Shown here: positions 44,881-54,365 of the stretch, in pieces
Numbering within the stretch: position 1 is the first letter of the stretch
Layout of the letters: each line of letters starts with the position of its first letter
Assembly: GCF_030649675.1 (NCBI RefSeq)
Contig: NZ_JAUTDR010000020.1
Location: forward strand, 1-64,000
DNA: 64,000 nucleotides
Direction: 5' to 3'
Origin: Haliea sp. E1-2-M8
Lineage (GTDB): Bacteria; Pseudomonadota; Gammaproteobacteria; Pseudomonadales; Halieaceae
Position numbers and translations under genes: made by a program
The notes under the pieces: model-generated
Database searches by the model: none
Seen by the model: the letters and a program-made list of their open reading frames with translations, nothing else
Told to the model about the DNA's origin: nothing

Positions 44881-46263
44881 CTATGTCTGATCGGGCCCCG
44901 GGAAAGTAGGTACAAAAATCGCCGCCGGCTGCTCCAGCAGTTGTTTCAGGGCCTGTATCAATTGCGCACCGTCGTAGCCGTCGACAATGCGGTGATCGAA
45001 GGAGGCCGACACGTTCATCATGGTGCGCACTTCGATATTGCCATGGCGCACCATCGGCCGCTGCTGCAGTTTGTTGATACCGATGATGGCTGTTTCAGGT
45101 GCATTGATGATGGGGGTGGTGGCAATGCCGCCGATTGCTCCCAGACTGGTGATGGTGATGGTGGACCCTTGCAGGTCCGCGGCCGGGACGCGCTGCTCGC
45201 GGGCCGCCTCTGTCTGGCGGGCTAGTTCACCGGCCGCTTGCCACAGGTCCAGTGCCTCGACGTGACGCACTATCGGTACCAGCAACCCGTTTTTGGTCAT
45301 GGTAGCGATACCAATATGGACCGCTTCGTGCTCGGTCAGCACCTCGGTCTCGGAATTGAACTGCGCATTGCAGTGCGGGAAGCGCGGCAGCACCCGCGCC
45401 AGCGCCAGCATGATGAAGGGCAGCAGGGTCAGTTTGGGTTGTTCGCTGGTGCGGTTGCCATTGAGCTGCGTGCGCAGTTCCTCCAGCTGGGTGAGGTCGA
45501 TTTCCTCGATATAGGAGTAGTGCGGAATAGTCCGTTTCGCCGCTGCCATCTTGCGGGCGATGACCCGGCGCAGACCGGTGATCGGCGTCTCCCTGCTGCC
45601 GCTGCGCGGGTGTCGTTGGCCCGTGGCGGCCAGCCGTCCCATGGCCTCGAGGAAAGCGTCCAGATCACGGTTGTCAATCCTGCCTTCGCGGCCACTGCCC
45701 GGGACCAGGCTGAGGTCGATGCCCTGCTCCCGCGCCCGCTGCCGCACCGAGGGTGAGGTCAGCACGGTGCGATGAGGCAGGGCGGGGGTAATCTCTTGCC
45801 GTTGCGGAAAGCCGGTTGCAGTCTGCGCAGCAGGGGCAGGGGCAGGGGCAGGGGCAGGGGCTGCTGCAATACTGTCTGTGGCATCCGCGACGGTCAGGTC
45901 TTGATCACGCTCTTCGCGGTCATCGCTGCTTCCTTGCTCCAATTCGGGCGCAGCCTCCGCGGTTGGCGCCGGCTCGGGGGCTGCTTCCGCGCCGGGCTGC
46001 CCGGCGGGGACATTGCCACTGCCCTCCACCTCGAAGCGGATCAATTCCCGGCCCACCGCCAGGATCTCGCCGGCCGCACAAGCCAGCGCTGTCACCACGC
46101 CGTCGACCGGGGCGCTGACTTCGACCACTGCCTTGTCGGTGATGACATCGGCGATATGCTGGTCTTCGCTGACCGTGTCACCGACCGCGACATGCCATTT
46201 GCTGATCTCGGATTCGACGATGCCTTCGCCCAGGTCCGGGAGCTTGAAACTGAATGTACCCAT
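44881..46263 (-). CDS. bkdB: Branched-chain 2-oxoacid dehydrogenase E2 (dihydrolipoyl acyltransferase)
   Basis: The 460-residue protein has one N-terminal lipoyl domain (lysine 44 in ITDKAVVEV). A long Pro/Ala/Glu linker follows, then an E3-binding domain near residues 165-205 (SPSVRQRAREQGIDL). The catalytic acyltransferase domain ends with SFDHRIVDGYDG (about residues 422-433). It moves acyl groups from E1 to CoA. It is the last gene of the three-gene bkd operon, 18 bases after E1 beta. No lpd (E3) gene follows, so E3 must come from elsewhere. Confidence 0.94.
   Translation of the reverse strand: MGTFSFKLPDLGEGIVESEISKWHVAVGDTVSEDQHIADVITDKAVVEVSAPVDGVVTALACAAGEILAVGRELIRFEVEGSGNVPAGQPGAEAAPEPAPTAEAAPELEQGSSDDREERDQDLTVADATDSIAAAPAPAPAPAPAAQTATGFPQRQEITPALPHRTVLTSPSVRQRAREQGIDLSLVPGSGREGRIDNRDLDAFLEAMGRLAATGQRHPRSGSRETPITGLRRVIARKMAAAKRTIPHYSYIEEIDLTQLEELRTQLNGNRTSEQPKLTLLPFIMLALARVLPRFPHCNAQFNSETEVLTEHEAVHIGIATMTKNGLLVPIVRHVEALDLWQAAGELARQTEAAREQRVPAADLQGSTITITSLGAIGGIATTPIINAPETAIIGINKLQQRPMVRHGNIEVRTMMNVSASFDHRIVDGYDGAQLIQALKQLLEQPAAIFVPTFPGPDQT
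45833..45862 (-). repeat. Hexamer tandem repeat in the bkdB linker
   Basis: GGGGCA (plus-strand sense) is repeated four times in tandem with a fifth degenerate copy. It encodes alternating Ala-Pro in the flexible E2 linker. Copy-number change would be in frame. Confidence 0.85.
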
Positions 46264-46281
46264 AATCGGTCGCCGGCTGCC

Positions 46282-47355
46282 TCAGTGGTATGCCAGGGTG
46301 CGCTGCAGGGCGTCGACAATGCGCCGCTGGCTGGGGAAGTACTCCCACTCGAACGCGTGCGGATAGGGGGTATCCCATCCGGTGACTCTTTCGATGGGGG
46401 CGCGCAGGTGCCAGAAGCAGGTTTCCTGGACTTCCGCCACCAGCTCCGCGCCATAGCCGCTGGTGCGGGTGGCCTCGTGGATGACCACGCAGCGGCCGGT
46501 TTTCTGCACCGACTCTGCCACCGCCTCGATATCCAGGGGCAGCAGGCTGCGCAGATCCAGCAACTCCGCATCAATGCCGCTGGTGCGGATCGCTTCCGCG
46601 GCCACGTGCACCATGGTGCCATAGGCCAGCACAGTGACCTGGCGCCCAGCGCGGATGGTGGCTGCCTTGCCCAGCGGAATGCGGTAGTGACCGACGGGAA
46701 CCTGGCCCAGCGGGTGGTCGTTCCAGCTGCCGCTGCCGCCGCCATTGTTGTCGTGGCCGTGGAAAGGGCCGTTGTAGATTCTCTTGGGTTCGAAGAACAT
46801 GACCGGGTCGTCATCTTCGATGGCGCTGATCAACAACCCCTTGGCATCATAGGGATTGGAGGGCATAACGGTTTTCAGGCCGCAGACGTGAGTGAAGATC
46901 CCCTCCGGACTCTGGGAGTGGGTCTGGCCACCGCGAATGCCGCCGCCACAGGGCGCGCGGATAGTGACCGGGGCGAAGAACTCGCCCCCACTGCGGTGGC
47001 GCAACCGCGCCAGTTCGCTGATAATCTGGTCGATGGCCGGGTAGATATAGTCGGCAAACTGCATTTCTACCACGGGACGCAGGCCATTCACTCCCATGCC
47101 GATGGCGGCGGCGACGATACCGCCTTCGGTGATCGGCGTATCCAGCGCACGGTGTGCGCCGTACTTCTCATACAGACCCTCGGTACAGCGAAATACACCG
47201 CCGAAAAAGCCCACGTCCTCCCCCATCACCAGTACCGCGGGATCGGCCGCCATCGTGCAGTGCAGCGCCGAGTTGATGGCCTGGACCATACTCATGGTCT
47301 CCCGGTCGGCGGCGCGCTGCTCCGTTTCCGTGGCCGTGCTGGCACTGCGGCTCAT
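46282..47355 (-). CDS. bkdA2: Branched-chain 2-oxoacid dehydrogenase E1 beta
   Basis: The 357-residue protein has the transketolase-like E1 beta signature: MGEDVGFFGGVFRCTEGL (about residues 44-61), TPITEGGIVAAAIGM (about 75-89), and PVTIRAPCGGG near residue 133. It pairs with E1 alpha for thiamine-diphosphate-dependent decarboxylation of branched-chain 2-oxoacids. Its start overlaps the E1 alpha stop by four bases (47352-47355), indicating translational coupling. Confidence 0.95.
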   Translation of the reverse strand: MSRSASTATETEQRAADRETMSMVQAINSALHCTMAADPAVLVMGEDVGFFGGVFRCTEGLYEKYGAHRALDTPITEGGIVAAAIGMGVNGLRPVVEMQFADYIYPAIDQIISELARLRHRSGGEFFAPVTIRAPCGGGIRGGQTHSQSPEGIFTHVCGLKTVMPSNPYDAKGLLISAIEDDDPVMFFEPKRIYNGPFHGHDNNGGGSGSWNDHPLGQVPVGHYRIPLGKAATIRAGRQVTVLAYGTMVHVAAEAIRTSGIDAELLDLRSLLPLDIEAVAESVQKTGRCVVIHEATRTSGYGAELVAEVQETCFWHLRAPIERVTGWDTPYPHAFEWEYFPSQRRIVDALQRTLAYH

Positions 47356-48638
47356 TCCTCTTCCTCCAGTTGCTGGCGCTGGCGCAGCAGATGCGCGGGC
47401 ATGTGCTGGAACACATCGTCAAACATCGTTGCCACTGGCCAGTGCGGACCGTCCTCCAGGGAGCCGTGTGACAATGCCTGTTTCCAGTCGCGGCTGACTG
47501 CCTCCTTGAGCTCGGCCTCCAGCGCCTGCTGCTGTGGCTCGCTCCAGAGCTCGCGGCCAATCAGGTAGTCCTTGAGCCGCGTCACCGGGTCGCCCAGGGG
47601 CCAGGCATCGCTTTCGTTATGTGCCCGGTAGGCGTCGGGATTGTCGCTGGTGGAGTGACCGGCAACCCGGTAGGTCACCAGCTCGATCACGGTAGGCCCA
47701 AACCCCTGTCTCGCGCGCTGGACCGCCCAGTCGGTTACCGCATGCACCGCCAGGAAATCATTGCCGTCCACCCGTATGCCGGGAATGTTGTAGCCCAGCG
47801 CCCGGGCGGCGAAAGTGGTGCCGCCGGCGGCGAAGGACTGCGGGGTCGAGATCGCCCACTGGTTGTTGACGATATTGAGAATAACCGGCGCCCGGTAGGT
47901 CGCGGCGAACAGCATTGCGTTGTGCACATCGGCTTCCGCGGTGCTGCCGTCCCCGACCCAGGTGGCGGCGATGTGATCCTCGCCCTTGTAGGCGGAGGCC
48001 ATGGCCCAGCCCACGGCCTGGCTGAACTGGGTCGCCAGGTTGCCGGATATACTGAAGAAATTGCCGTCCTTCCAGGTGTAGAACACCGGCATCTGGCGTC
48101 CCTTGCAGTTGTCCCGGGCATTGGAGATGCAGTGACACATCATGTCGACCACGTCGCGTCCGCGAACAAACAGCAGCCCCTGCTGGCGATAGGCGGGAAA
48201 CAGCATGTCGCCGCTGTCCAGTGCCATGCCCTGGGCGACCGCCACGGCCTCTTCGCCGGTGGATTTGATGTAGAAGGATAGCTGGCCCTGGCGCTGCATC
48301 CGGAACATGCGCTCGTCGTAGGCGCGCACTTGCACCATGTGCCGCAGGCCCTGCAGCAGGTGCTCGTCCGACAGCTCGGGTAGCCAGGGACCACCGGCCA
48401 CGCCCTCGTCATCCAGCACCCGGACCAGGCCGCGGGCGAGGGGCTCCGCATCCCTGACCTCGCAATCGGGCTCGGGCCTGAACAGGGCGCCGTCGCTCAC
48501 CAGGTGCAGCGCGCTGAAATCGGGTACTTCACCGGGGCGTGAAGAGCCGGTCGGCACATGCAGCTTGCTTACCCAGGCGCCGCTGGCGCCTGGGTGGCTG
48601 TGTGCCCCGGCGGGCTGGTTGCCGCCAGTCTTGGGCAT
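47352..48638 (-). CDS. bkdA1: Branched-chain 2-oxoacid dehydrogenase E1 alpha
   Basis: The 428-residue protein has the E1 alpha TPP motif GDGSTAEADVHNAMLFA (about residues 219-235), ending with VNNQWAIST. Upstream is a MRFR-like substrate section (MVQVRAYDERMFRMQRQGQL, near residue 101), and GHSTSDNPDAYR follows near 333. The ATG at 48638 leaves a roughly 70-residue N-terminal extension, common in this family. It heads the bkd operon and lies 248 bases downstream of a same-strand Lrp-type gene. Confidence 0.94.
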   Translation of the reverse strand: MPKTGGNQPAGAHSHPGASGAWVSKLHVPTGSSRPGEVPDFSALHLVSDGALFRPEPDCEVRDAEPLARGLVRVLDDEGVAGGPWLPELSDEHLLQGLRHMVQVRAYDERMFRMQRQGQLSFYIKSTGEEAVAVAQGMALDSGDMLFPAYRQQGLLFVRGRDVVDMMCHCISNARDNCKGRQMPVFYTWKDGNFFSISGNLATQFSQAVGWAMASAYKGEDHIAATWVGDGSTAEADVHNAMLFAATYRAPVILNIVNNQWAISTPQSFAAGGTTFAARALGYNIPGIRVDGNDFLAVHAVTDWAVQRARQGFGPTVIELVTYRVAGHSTSDNPDAYRAHNESDAWPLGDPVTRLKDYLIGRELWSEPQQQALEAELKEAVSRDWKQALSHGSLEDGPHWPVATMFDDVFQHMPAHLLRQRQQLEEEE

Positions 48639-48886
48639 GGTGTATTCCTCCGCCGCCGACTTCCGCGCTTGTGGCGGGCCGTCGTCGGCTTCTGTGTTCG
48701 CCCCGGGTTGCGGCGCGTGACTGTAAGCGGGCCCGCGCAGTGGTTCGCACCTGCGGGCGCTCCCGAGGGACGATAACGCCTCCGGAAAGTAGAAATATAG
48801 TTCAGGGCCCGGGAATTAACTATGCGTTCACGGCGGTCATGGCCGGGGATTTTGGATGATTCATGCCGGGCAGGCGAGGGCGGGCC

Positions 48887-49372
48887 TCAGGTAGTCATCT
48901 GGTTGACGTCCAGGGGCAGCTCGGTAGTCAGCTTGATTCGCGACAGCGCCGCGTTGGAGTGAATTTCCAGTACTGTCGGCATCTGTGACAGCTTTTGCCG
49001 GAACAGGGTCTCGTAGGTATCAATGTCCCGGGTAACAATCTTGAGCAGGAAATCGTAGTCTCCCATCACCGTGTGGCATTCCAGCACTTCCGGCAAATCG
49101 CGGATCTGCTCCTCGAATTCCGGCAGCGAGCGCTTGCCGTGGGCAGACAGCTTCACCCGGGCGAAGACCGTGACGTTCAGCCCCAGCTTGCGCTGGTCCA
49201 GGAGTGCGACCCTTTTCTGGATGATACCCTGATCCTCCAGCCGCTTGATCCGGCGCCAGCAGGGAGGCTGGGTCAGCCCGACCCTGTCCGCCACCTCGGC
49301 GGCGCTGAGGCCAGCGTCCCGCTGTAGCAGGTAAAGGATATGACGATCCAGCTTGTCGAGCTTTTCCTGCAT
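48887..49372 (-). CDS. bkdR: Lrp/AsnC family regulator, probable BkdR
   Basis: The 161-residue protein has the AsnC helix-turn-helix (YLLQRDAGLSAAEVADRVGL, residues about 14-33, then PPCWRRIKRLEDQGII) and a RAM effector domain (VLECHTVMGDYDFLLKI, about 96-112). In pseudomonads an Lrp-type BkdR activates bkd genes in response to branched-chain amino acids, and this position upstream of bkdA1 agrees. It is also divergent from the acetolactate synthase gene, so it may balance synthesis and breakdown. The symbol is by context. Confidence 0.85.
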   Translation of the reverse strand: MQEKLDKLDRHILYLLQRDAGLSAAEVADRVGLTQPPCWRRIKRLEDQGIIQKRVALLDQRKLGLNVTVFARVKLSAHGKRSLPEFEEQIRDLPEVLECHTVMGDYDFLLKIVTRDIDTYETLFRQKLSQMPTVLEIHSNAALSRIKLTTELPLDVNQMTT

Positions 49373-49406
49373 TAATTAACCTCACCTCATGTCTTTTTGC
49401 GCATGA

Positions 49407-49455
49407 ATCATATGATATCTGTGACGGGCACGAAACAATTTGGATAAAATTTATC
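49407..49455. promoter_or_regulatory. Palindromes between the Lrp gene and acetolactate synthase
   Basis: ATCATATGAT (49407-49416) and GATAAA-A-TTTATC (49443-49455) are both perfect inverted repeats in the 132-base divergent region. AT-rich palindromes suit Lrp-type binding. Their spacing of about 38 bases between centres would allow cooperative binding, which is inference. Confidence 0.45.
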
Positions 49456-49504
49456 GCTGGAAGCAGTACATTGGGCGTACTGCCAACCTTGCCGGATACG
49501 ACCA

Positions 49505-51364
49505 ATGAGCTCAGACAACGTTACCTACGCCAACACCTCCACGGTCACCGGTGGCACCCTGGCCGATATCCGGCCCGAGCAGCGCCAGGGTGCCCTGCGC
49601 GGCGCCCAGCTGCTGGCAAAGTCTCTGCAGGCGGAAGGGGTGGAAGTGCTGTTCGGCTACCCCGGCGGCGCCAATCTGGAAATATTCGATGTGCTGAGGG
49701 ACTACGGTATCCGCTGCATCCGCACCGAGCACGAGCAGGGCGCGGTACACGCGGCCCAGGGCTATGCCCGCGCCAGCGGCCGGGTGGGCGTGTGCCTGGC
49801 AACCTCCGGCCCCGGGGCCACCAACCTGGTCACCGGTATCGCCGATGCCAACAGCGATTCCACGCCTATTGTTGCCATCACCGGTAATGTGCCGTCGCAC
49901 CTGCTGGGCAAGAATGCCTTCCAGGAGGTGGATATTGTCAGCATCACCCGGCCGGTGACCAAGCGCAGCACCCTGGTAAAGAAGGTGACCGAGATTCCCG
50001 AGGTGGTGAGGGAGGCCTTCGCCCTGGCGGGGGGTAACCGCCCCGGGCCGGTGCTGATCGACATCCCCAAGGATATCCAGCAGCAATACCCGCGCGACGC
50101 GGACGGCAACCACGTGCCGCCGCGGATTCCGGCGGTGGTAGAGCGCCCGGAAGCGGAAATCGGCGGTCTCACCGGCAACCAGCTGGAGGAAGCCTGCCGC
50201 CTGATCGCGGAAGCGCAGCGCCCGGTGATCTACGCCGGCGGCGGCATCATCTCCGCCAACTGTGCGGACCTGCTGTTGCAGCTGGCGGAAAAGCTGCGCT
50301 GCCCGGTGACCACCACGCTGATGGGCCACGGTGCGTTCCCGCCCGGGCATGAGCTTGCCCTGCATACTTTGGGCATGCATGGCTCGAAGGTTGCCAATGT
50401 GGCGGTGAACGAAGCTGATGTGGTCATAGCCGCGGGGGTGCGCTTCGACGACCGCGTCACCGGCAAGGTGGGTGCCTTTATCGCCGAGGGCAAGGTTATC
50501 CATATCGATATCGACCGCGACGAGCTCAACAAGAACAAGACTGTCACCCTGCCCATCTGCGCGGACATCGCGCTGGCACTGGCGCAGCTCTGCGACTGCG
50601 ATCTCCACGCAGATGGGCATGAGGCCTGGCTGGACTACCTGGCGGACATCAAGCGACAGTTTCCCTACGACGTGCCGGAGGGGGAGGCGATCAGTCCGCA
50701 GTTCGCGATCCGCCTGCTCAATGAGATGACGAGTGGCGACGCCGTGGTCAGCCTCGGGGTCGGCCAGCATCAGATGTGGGCCATGCAGCACTATCAACCG
50801 CGTGAGCCGCGCTCTTTCCTCAGCAGCTCCGGCTTTGGCACCATGGGTTACGGCCTGCCGGCGGCGATCGGCGCCAAGGTTGCCTGTCCCCAGCGCCAGG
50901 TGATCGACATCGACGGTGACGGCTCGCTCAACATGACCATTCACGAACTCGGCACCTGCCACCGCTATGGCATCGGGGTCAAGGTGGTGGTCATCAACAA
51001 CCAGTGGCTGGGCATGGTGCGGCAGTGGCAGGACATGATCTACGAGGGCCACCGCTCCGGCTCGGACCTGTCAGACCCGATGGCGGTGAAGGCCGCCGGC
51101 GAAACCGACATCTACCCGGATTTCCCTGCGATTGCCGCGGGCTATCGGGTCCGGGCAGAGCGGGTGTCGGCGCCTGCCGAGCTGGCCGCCGCCTTCGAAC
51201 GCATGCTGGCGGACCCCGATGAACCCTACCTGCTGGACGTGATTGTCGCTGCCGAGGAGAACGTGTACCCGATGATTCCGGCGGGCGGAACTTATCGCGA
51301 CATTATCATGGGGCCGGGTGACATGCCGGCGGCGGCGCGGGAGCAGCAGGGCAGCAATGTGTGA
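49505..51364 (+). CDS. ilvB: Acetolactate synthase large subunit
   Basis: The 619-residue TPP enzyme has the catalytic Glu in TEHEQGAVHAAQGYARASG (residues 74-92). It also has a central FAD/nucleotide domain (VAVNEADVVIAAGVRFDDRV, about residues 300-319) and the TPP motif GDGSLNMTIHEL (about 480). These match biosynthetic acetolactate synthase, which makes 2-acetolactate or acetohydroxybutyrate for Val, Leu and Ile. There is a 28-residue N-terminal extension of unclear use, and no ilvN small subunit follows. The divergent Lrp regulator and neighbouring bkd and aminotransferase genes tie it to branched-chain metabolism. Confidence 0.9.
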   Translation: MSSDNVTYANTSTVTGGTLADIRPEQRQGALRGAQLLAKSLQAEGVEVLFGYPGGANLEIFDVLRDYGIRCIRTEHEQGAVHAAQGYARASGRVGVCLATSGPGATNLVTGIADANSDSTPIVAITGNVPSHLLGKNAFQEVDIVSITRPVTKRSTLVKKVTEIPEVVREAFALAGGNRPGPVLIDIPKDIQQQYPRDADGNHVPPRIPAVVERPEAEIGGLTGNQLEEACRLIAEAQRPVIYAGGGIISANCADLLLQLAEKLRCPVTTTLMGHGAFPPGHELALHTLGMHGSKVANVAVNEADVVIAAGVRFDDRVTGKVGAFIAEGKVIHIDIDRDELNKNKTVTLPICADIALALAQLCDCDLHADGHEAWLDYLADIKRQFPYDVPEGEAISPQFAIRLLNEMTSGDAVVSLGVGQHQMWAMQHYQPREPRSFLSSSGFGTMGYGLPAAIGAKVACPQRQVIDIDGDGSLNMTIHELGTCHRYGIGVKVVVINNQWLGMVRQWQDMIYEGHRSGSDLSDPMAVKAAGETDIYPDFPAIAAGYRVRAERVSAPAELAAAFERMLADPDEPYLLDVIVAAEENVYPMIPAGGTYRDIIMGPGDMPAAAREQQGSNV

Positions 51365-51445
51365 GGCTGGCGCCAGGCGGTTGACGAACCCATAGCGGCA
51401 GTGGAGACTGACGGACGTTTCCCCGACCCCCGATTGGATCCTGCC

Positions 51446-53107
51446 ATGTACCGTTCCGTCCTGCTCGCACTGTCGCTGCTCTCCGTTGCCGTCGTCGCGG
51501 CCGAACCCGGCGCACTCGTCAATGCACGAATTCATACGCTGGACCCGAATGCGCCGACTGCCCAGGCTATGGCCTGGGATGAGGAGGGTCGTATCGTCTT
51601 TCTCGGTGGCAGTGATGAACTTAACGCGTCCCATCCTGAATTGCTGTCCTTCGATGCCCGGGGGAAGACGATCCTGCCCGGCCTGATCGACGCCCACGGA
51701 CATGTCATGGGCCTGGGCTTGGCGAAAATGCAGGCCGACCTGACCGGCGCGGAAACCCTGCAGGAGGCCATTGCGACGCTCAAGGCGCATGCCGAGACCC
51801 TGCCCGAGGGCGTCTGGCTGACCGGTCGTGGCTGGGACCAGACGCGCTGGGAGGGCCAGGCCTTTCCCACAGCCGCCGACCTTGATCAGGCCTTTCCCAA
51901 GCGTCCCGTGTGGCTGGTGCGCGTCGACAGCCACGCCGGCTGGGCTAACTCGGCCGCGCTGGCACTGGCAAGCAGGGACCTGTCGGGCGATTGGCAGCCC
52001 CAGGGCGGCGCCGTCCATCGCGACGCCGCGGGCCAGCCGAGCGGCATCCTGATCGACACGGCCATGCGCTTTATCGAGGAAGCCATGCCGGCAGCTGATG
52101 CGCAAGGCCGCGCTCGTGCGCTGCAACTGGCACTTGCAGAGATGGCGCGCTACGGCCTGACCGGCGTCCACGATATGGGCGCCAGCCTCGAGGATTTTGA
52201 ACACTATCGTGAGCTTGACCGCGCCGGCAAACTGCCCGTACGCATTACCGCCTTCGCTGACGGCGACGCAGCAATGCTGGACTGGCTGTGCGCAAACGGT
52301 AGCCACGAGGGCGATCGACTGACAGCACGCTCGCTGAAGGTCTACGGCGACGGCGCGCTGGGCAGCCGCGGCGCGGCCTTGCTCGACGATTACAGCGATG
52401 ATCCGGGCAACGCCGGCCTGTTGTTCAATTCCGGTGCGGAGATGCAGAGCCTGGTCGACCGGGCACTGGGTTGCGGTCTGCAACTGGGCATCCACGCGAT
52501 CGGCGATGCCGCCAATCGACAGGTGATTGACGCGATTGCCTCTGGCAAGGGCAGCCATGCGGACAATCCGGGCCGTCACCGCATCGAGCACGTCCAGATT
52601 GTCCACCCCGATGACATCCCGCGCCTGGCCGAGCACGATATCATCGCCAGCATGCAGCCCATCCATGCCACCTCCGACATGCGCTGGGCGGGCGGTCGGC
52701 TGGGTGAGGAACGTCTCGAGGGTGCCTATGCCTGGGCGAGCATGCTGGAACACGGTGTGCACCTGGCCCTGGGCTCCGACTTCCCGGTCGAGCCGGTCAA
52801 CCCCTGGCTGGGCGTCCACGCCGCCGTTACCCGCCAGCGTGACGGTCTGCCACCCGGGGGCTGGCGGCCGCAGGAGGCCCTCACGCTGGAGCAGGCGCTG
52901 CACGGCTTCACCCTGGAAGCCGCCAGGGCTGGATTCGCCGAAGCGGATGTTGGCAGCCTGACGCTGGGCAAGCAGGCCGACTTCGTCATCGTCGACGCTG
53001 ATCCCTTCGAAGTCGAAGCCTCCGATCTGGCCGGCATCACGGTACTGCGGACGGTCGTCGGCGGCGAGACCGTTTTCGAACATGGCAGTGAGGCATCCAC
53101 AGACTGA
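51446..53107 (+). CDS. YtcJ-type amidohydrolase, secreted
   Basis: The 553-residue protein has a signal peptide (SVLLALSLLSVAVVAAEPG, about residues 4-22) and an amidohydrolase-3 fold. Features include LIDAHGHVMG near residue 83, KVYGDGALGSRGAALLDDY (about 303), HAIGDAANRQ (about 352), HRIEHVQIVHPDDIPRL (about 378), and the late LGSDFPVEPVNPWLG (about 444). YtcJ-family enzymes hydrolyse amides or N-formyl/N-acyl compounds; no substrate is known for this one. It starts 81 bases after ilvB but more likely belongs with the amino-acid-scavenging genes. Confidence 0.86.
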   Translation: MYRSVLLALSLLSVAVVAAEPGALVNARIHTLDPNAPTAQAMAWDEEGRIVFLGGSDELNASHPELLSFDARGKTILPGLIDAHGHVMGLGLAKMQADLTGAETLQEAIATLKAHAETLPEGVWLTGRGWDQTRWEGQAFPTAADLDQAFPKRPVWLVRVDSHAGWANSAALALASRDLSGDWQPQGGAVHRDAAGQPSGILIDTAMRFIEEAMPAADAQGRARALQLALAEMARYGLTGVHDMGASLEDFEHYRELDRAGKLPVRITAFADGDAAMLDWLCANGSHEGDRLTARSLKVYGDGALGSRGAALLDDYSDDPGNAGLLFNSGAEMQSLVDRALGCGLQLGIHAIGDAANRQVIDAIASGKGSHADNPGRHRIEHVQIVHPDDIPRLAEHDIIASMQPIHATSDMRWAGGRLGEERLEGAYAWASMLEHGVHLALGSDFPVEPVNPWLGVHAAVTRQRDGLPPGGWRPQEALTLEQALHGFTLEAARAGFAEADVGSLTLGKQADFVIVDADPFEVEASDLAGITVLRTVVGGETVFEHGSEASTD

Positions 53108-53288
53108 CTGAATCGTGGATCAACTGCCCGGGCCTACTGACCTGTTTAGACCGAGAGCATGAAATTCGCAGCTCCCGCTTGCGGTTGACCAATGTCTCGT
53201 GTTTCTATCGAGGGTAATTATATTAATAATACCTGAGGTAACATCATGGCTGGATCACGCGCGCAACCGGTCGCGCGATCGTGAAAGT

Positions 53289-54317
53289 ATGATCGGAGGA
53301 AATGCGAAAGGGTTCGGAACCGGCACCTCTTTTGGTTCCGGTGCGCTGGAGCGCGTGACGTCCGACACCCACCTGGCTATCCTGAGCGTGTTCAGCACGA
53401 TTGCGTCCCTGGCCATCGGGTCGTTCGCCGTCTACCGCCTGATCCACGGCGAATTCATCGTGGCGCTGTTTGATAGCCTGCTCGTCGCGGCGATGCTCGG
53501 CGGCCTTGTTTATGCCTGGAAAACCGGGCGCAGCGCGCTGGTTGGCAACCTGGTTGCCACGCTGCTTGCCGTCGGTACCCTGTTCATGATTTTTGTCCTC
53601 GGATTGTCCCATCTGTGGTTGTTCTCGTTGATGATTGCGTTGTTTCTGATGGCCAGCAGAGTTGTCAGTATCGCGCTTTCGCTGTTGCTTGTGGCTGTCG
53701 TCGGCAACGGCACGGAGGTTTTCACCGATCCTGTTGAGCGGGTCACGTTCCTCGTGGTCGCTGTACAGGTCGCGGTGTTCTCGTTCGTGTTCGCCTGGCG
53801 AACGTCACATCAGCATCGTCAGCTACATGTCATGGCCAACCGCGACCCGCTTACCGGTATCGGGAATCGCCGCGCCCTGCGCCGCGAGATGGCCAGACGC
53901 GCGGAAGCCGCCCGGATGAGCAGCGAGAGGGCCGCGTTGGCGCTTATCGATCTGGACCACTTCAAGAAGGTAAACGATCGTCACGGTCACGATGCGGGAG
54001 ACAAGGTACTGGTCGACCTCGCGGGAATCGTAAGTGACACAATGCGCGCCTGCGACAGCTTCTACCGGTATGGCGGCGAGGAGTTTGTCCTGGTGATGCC
54101 AGGCACTCCGCTGGAAGGGATAGTGCCAGCCCTGGAGAAGTTGCAGGGCGCCATTCACGAACGGCTGCGCGGCCCCGACGGGCCCTTGACCGTGTCCATC
54201 GGCGCGGCCGGACTCAAGGCTGACGAGGAATCCCAAAAGTGGTTATCACGCGCCGACCGAGCACTGTATGTGGCCAAGTCCGACGGACGCGACCGCGTCT
54301 GCATCGACCAGGAATGA
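53289..54317 (+). CDS. Membrane-bound diguanylate cyclase (GGDEF)
   Basis: The 342-residue protein has about six hydrophobic helices in the first 180 residues. A GGDEF domain follows, with the active-site GGEEF at residues 262-266. An RxxD inhibitory site (RACD, residues 253-256) lies exactly five residues upstream, so feedback by cyclic di-GMP is expected. DPLTGIGNRRALRREM (about 196-211) marks the domain start. The start is uncertain: the ATG at 53289 is chosen, but a GTG at 53199 would add 30 residues. It converges on the DgcA-like gene of locus 2. Confidence 0.85.
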   Translation: MIGGNAKGFGTGTSFGSGALERVTSDTHLAILSVFSTIASLAIGSFAVYRLIHGEFIVALFDSLLVAAMLGGLVYAWKTGRSALVGNLVATLLAVGTLFMIFVLGLSHLWLFSLMIALFLMASRVVSIALSLLLVAVVGNGTEVFTDPVERVTFLVVAVQVAVFSFVFAWRTSHQHRQLHVMANRDPLTGIGNRRALRREMARRAEAARMSSERAALALIDLDHFKKVNDRHGHDAGDKVLVDLAGIVSDTMRACDSFYRYGGEEFVLVMPGTPLEGIVPALEKLQGAIHERLRGPDGPLTVSIGAAGLKADEESQKWLSRADRALYVAKSDGRDRVCIDQE

Positions 54318-54365
54318 CCGCGGCGGGCGAGCAATGTGTAAGGCGAAACCCGAGGGGCGCTTGCA

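Noticed and set aside
45833-45862. GGGGCA repeats as a possible regulatory or G-quadruplex element
   Set aside because: They encode the Ala-Pro linker normal for E2 proteins, and the coding explanation is sufficient.
48639-48886. Small ORFs between the bkd operon and its Lrp gene
   Set aside because: The frames there are shadows crossing the bkdA1 start. There is no ribosome site or family similarity, so the 248 bases are treated as promoter region.
51071-53083. A 670-codon minus-strand open frame over ilvB and the YtcJ-type gene
   Set aside because: It runs across two well-supported genes and their gap, has no motif, and mirrors their codon bias.
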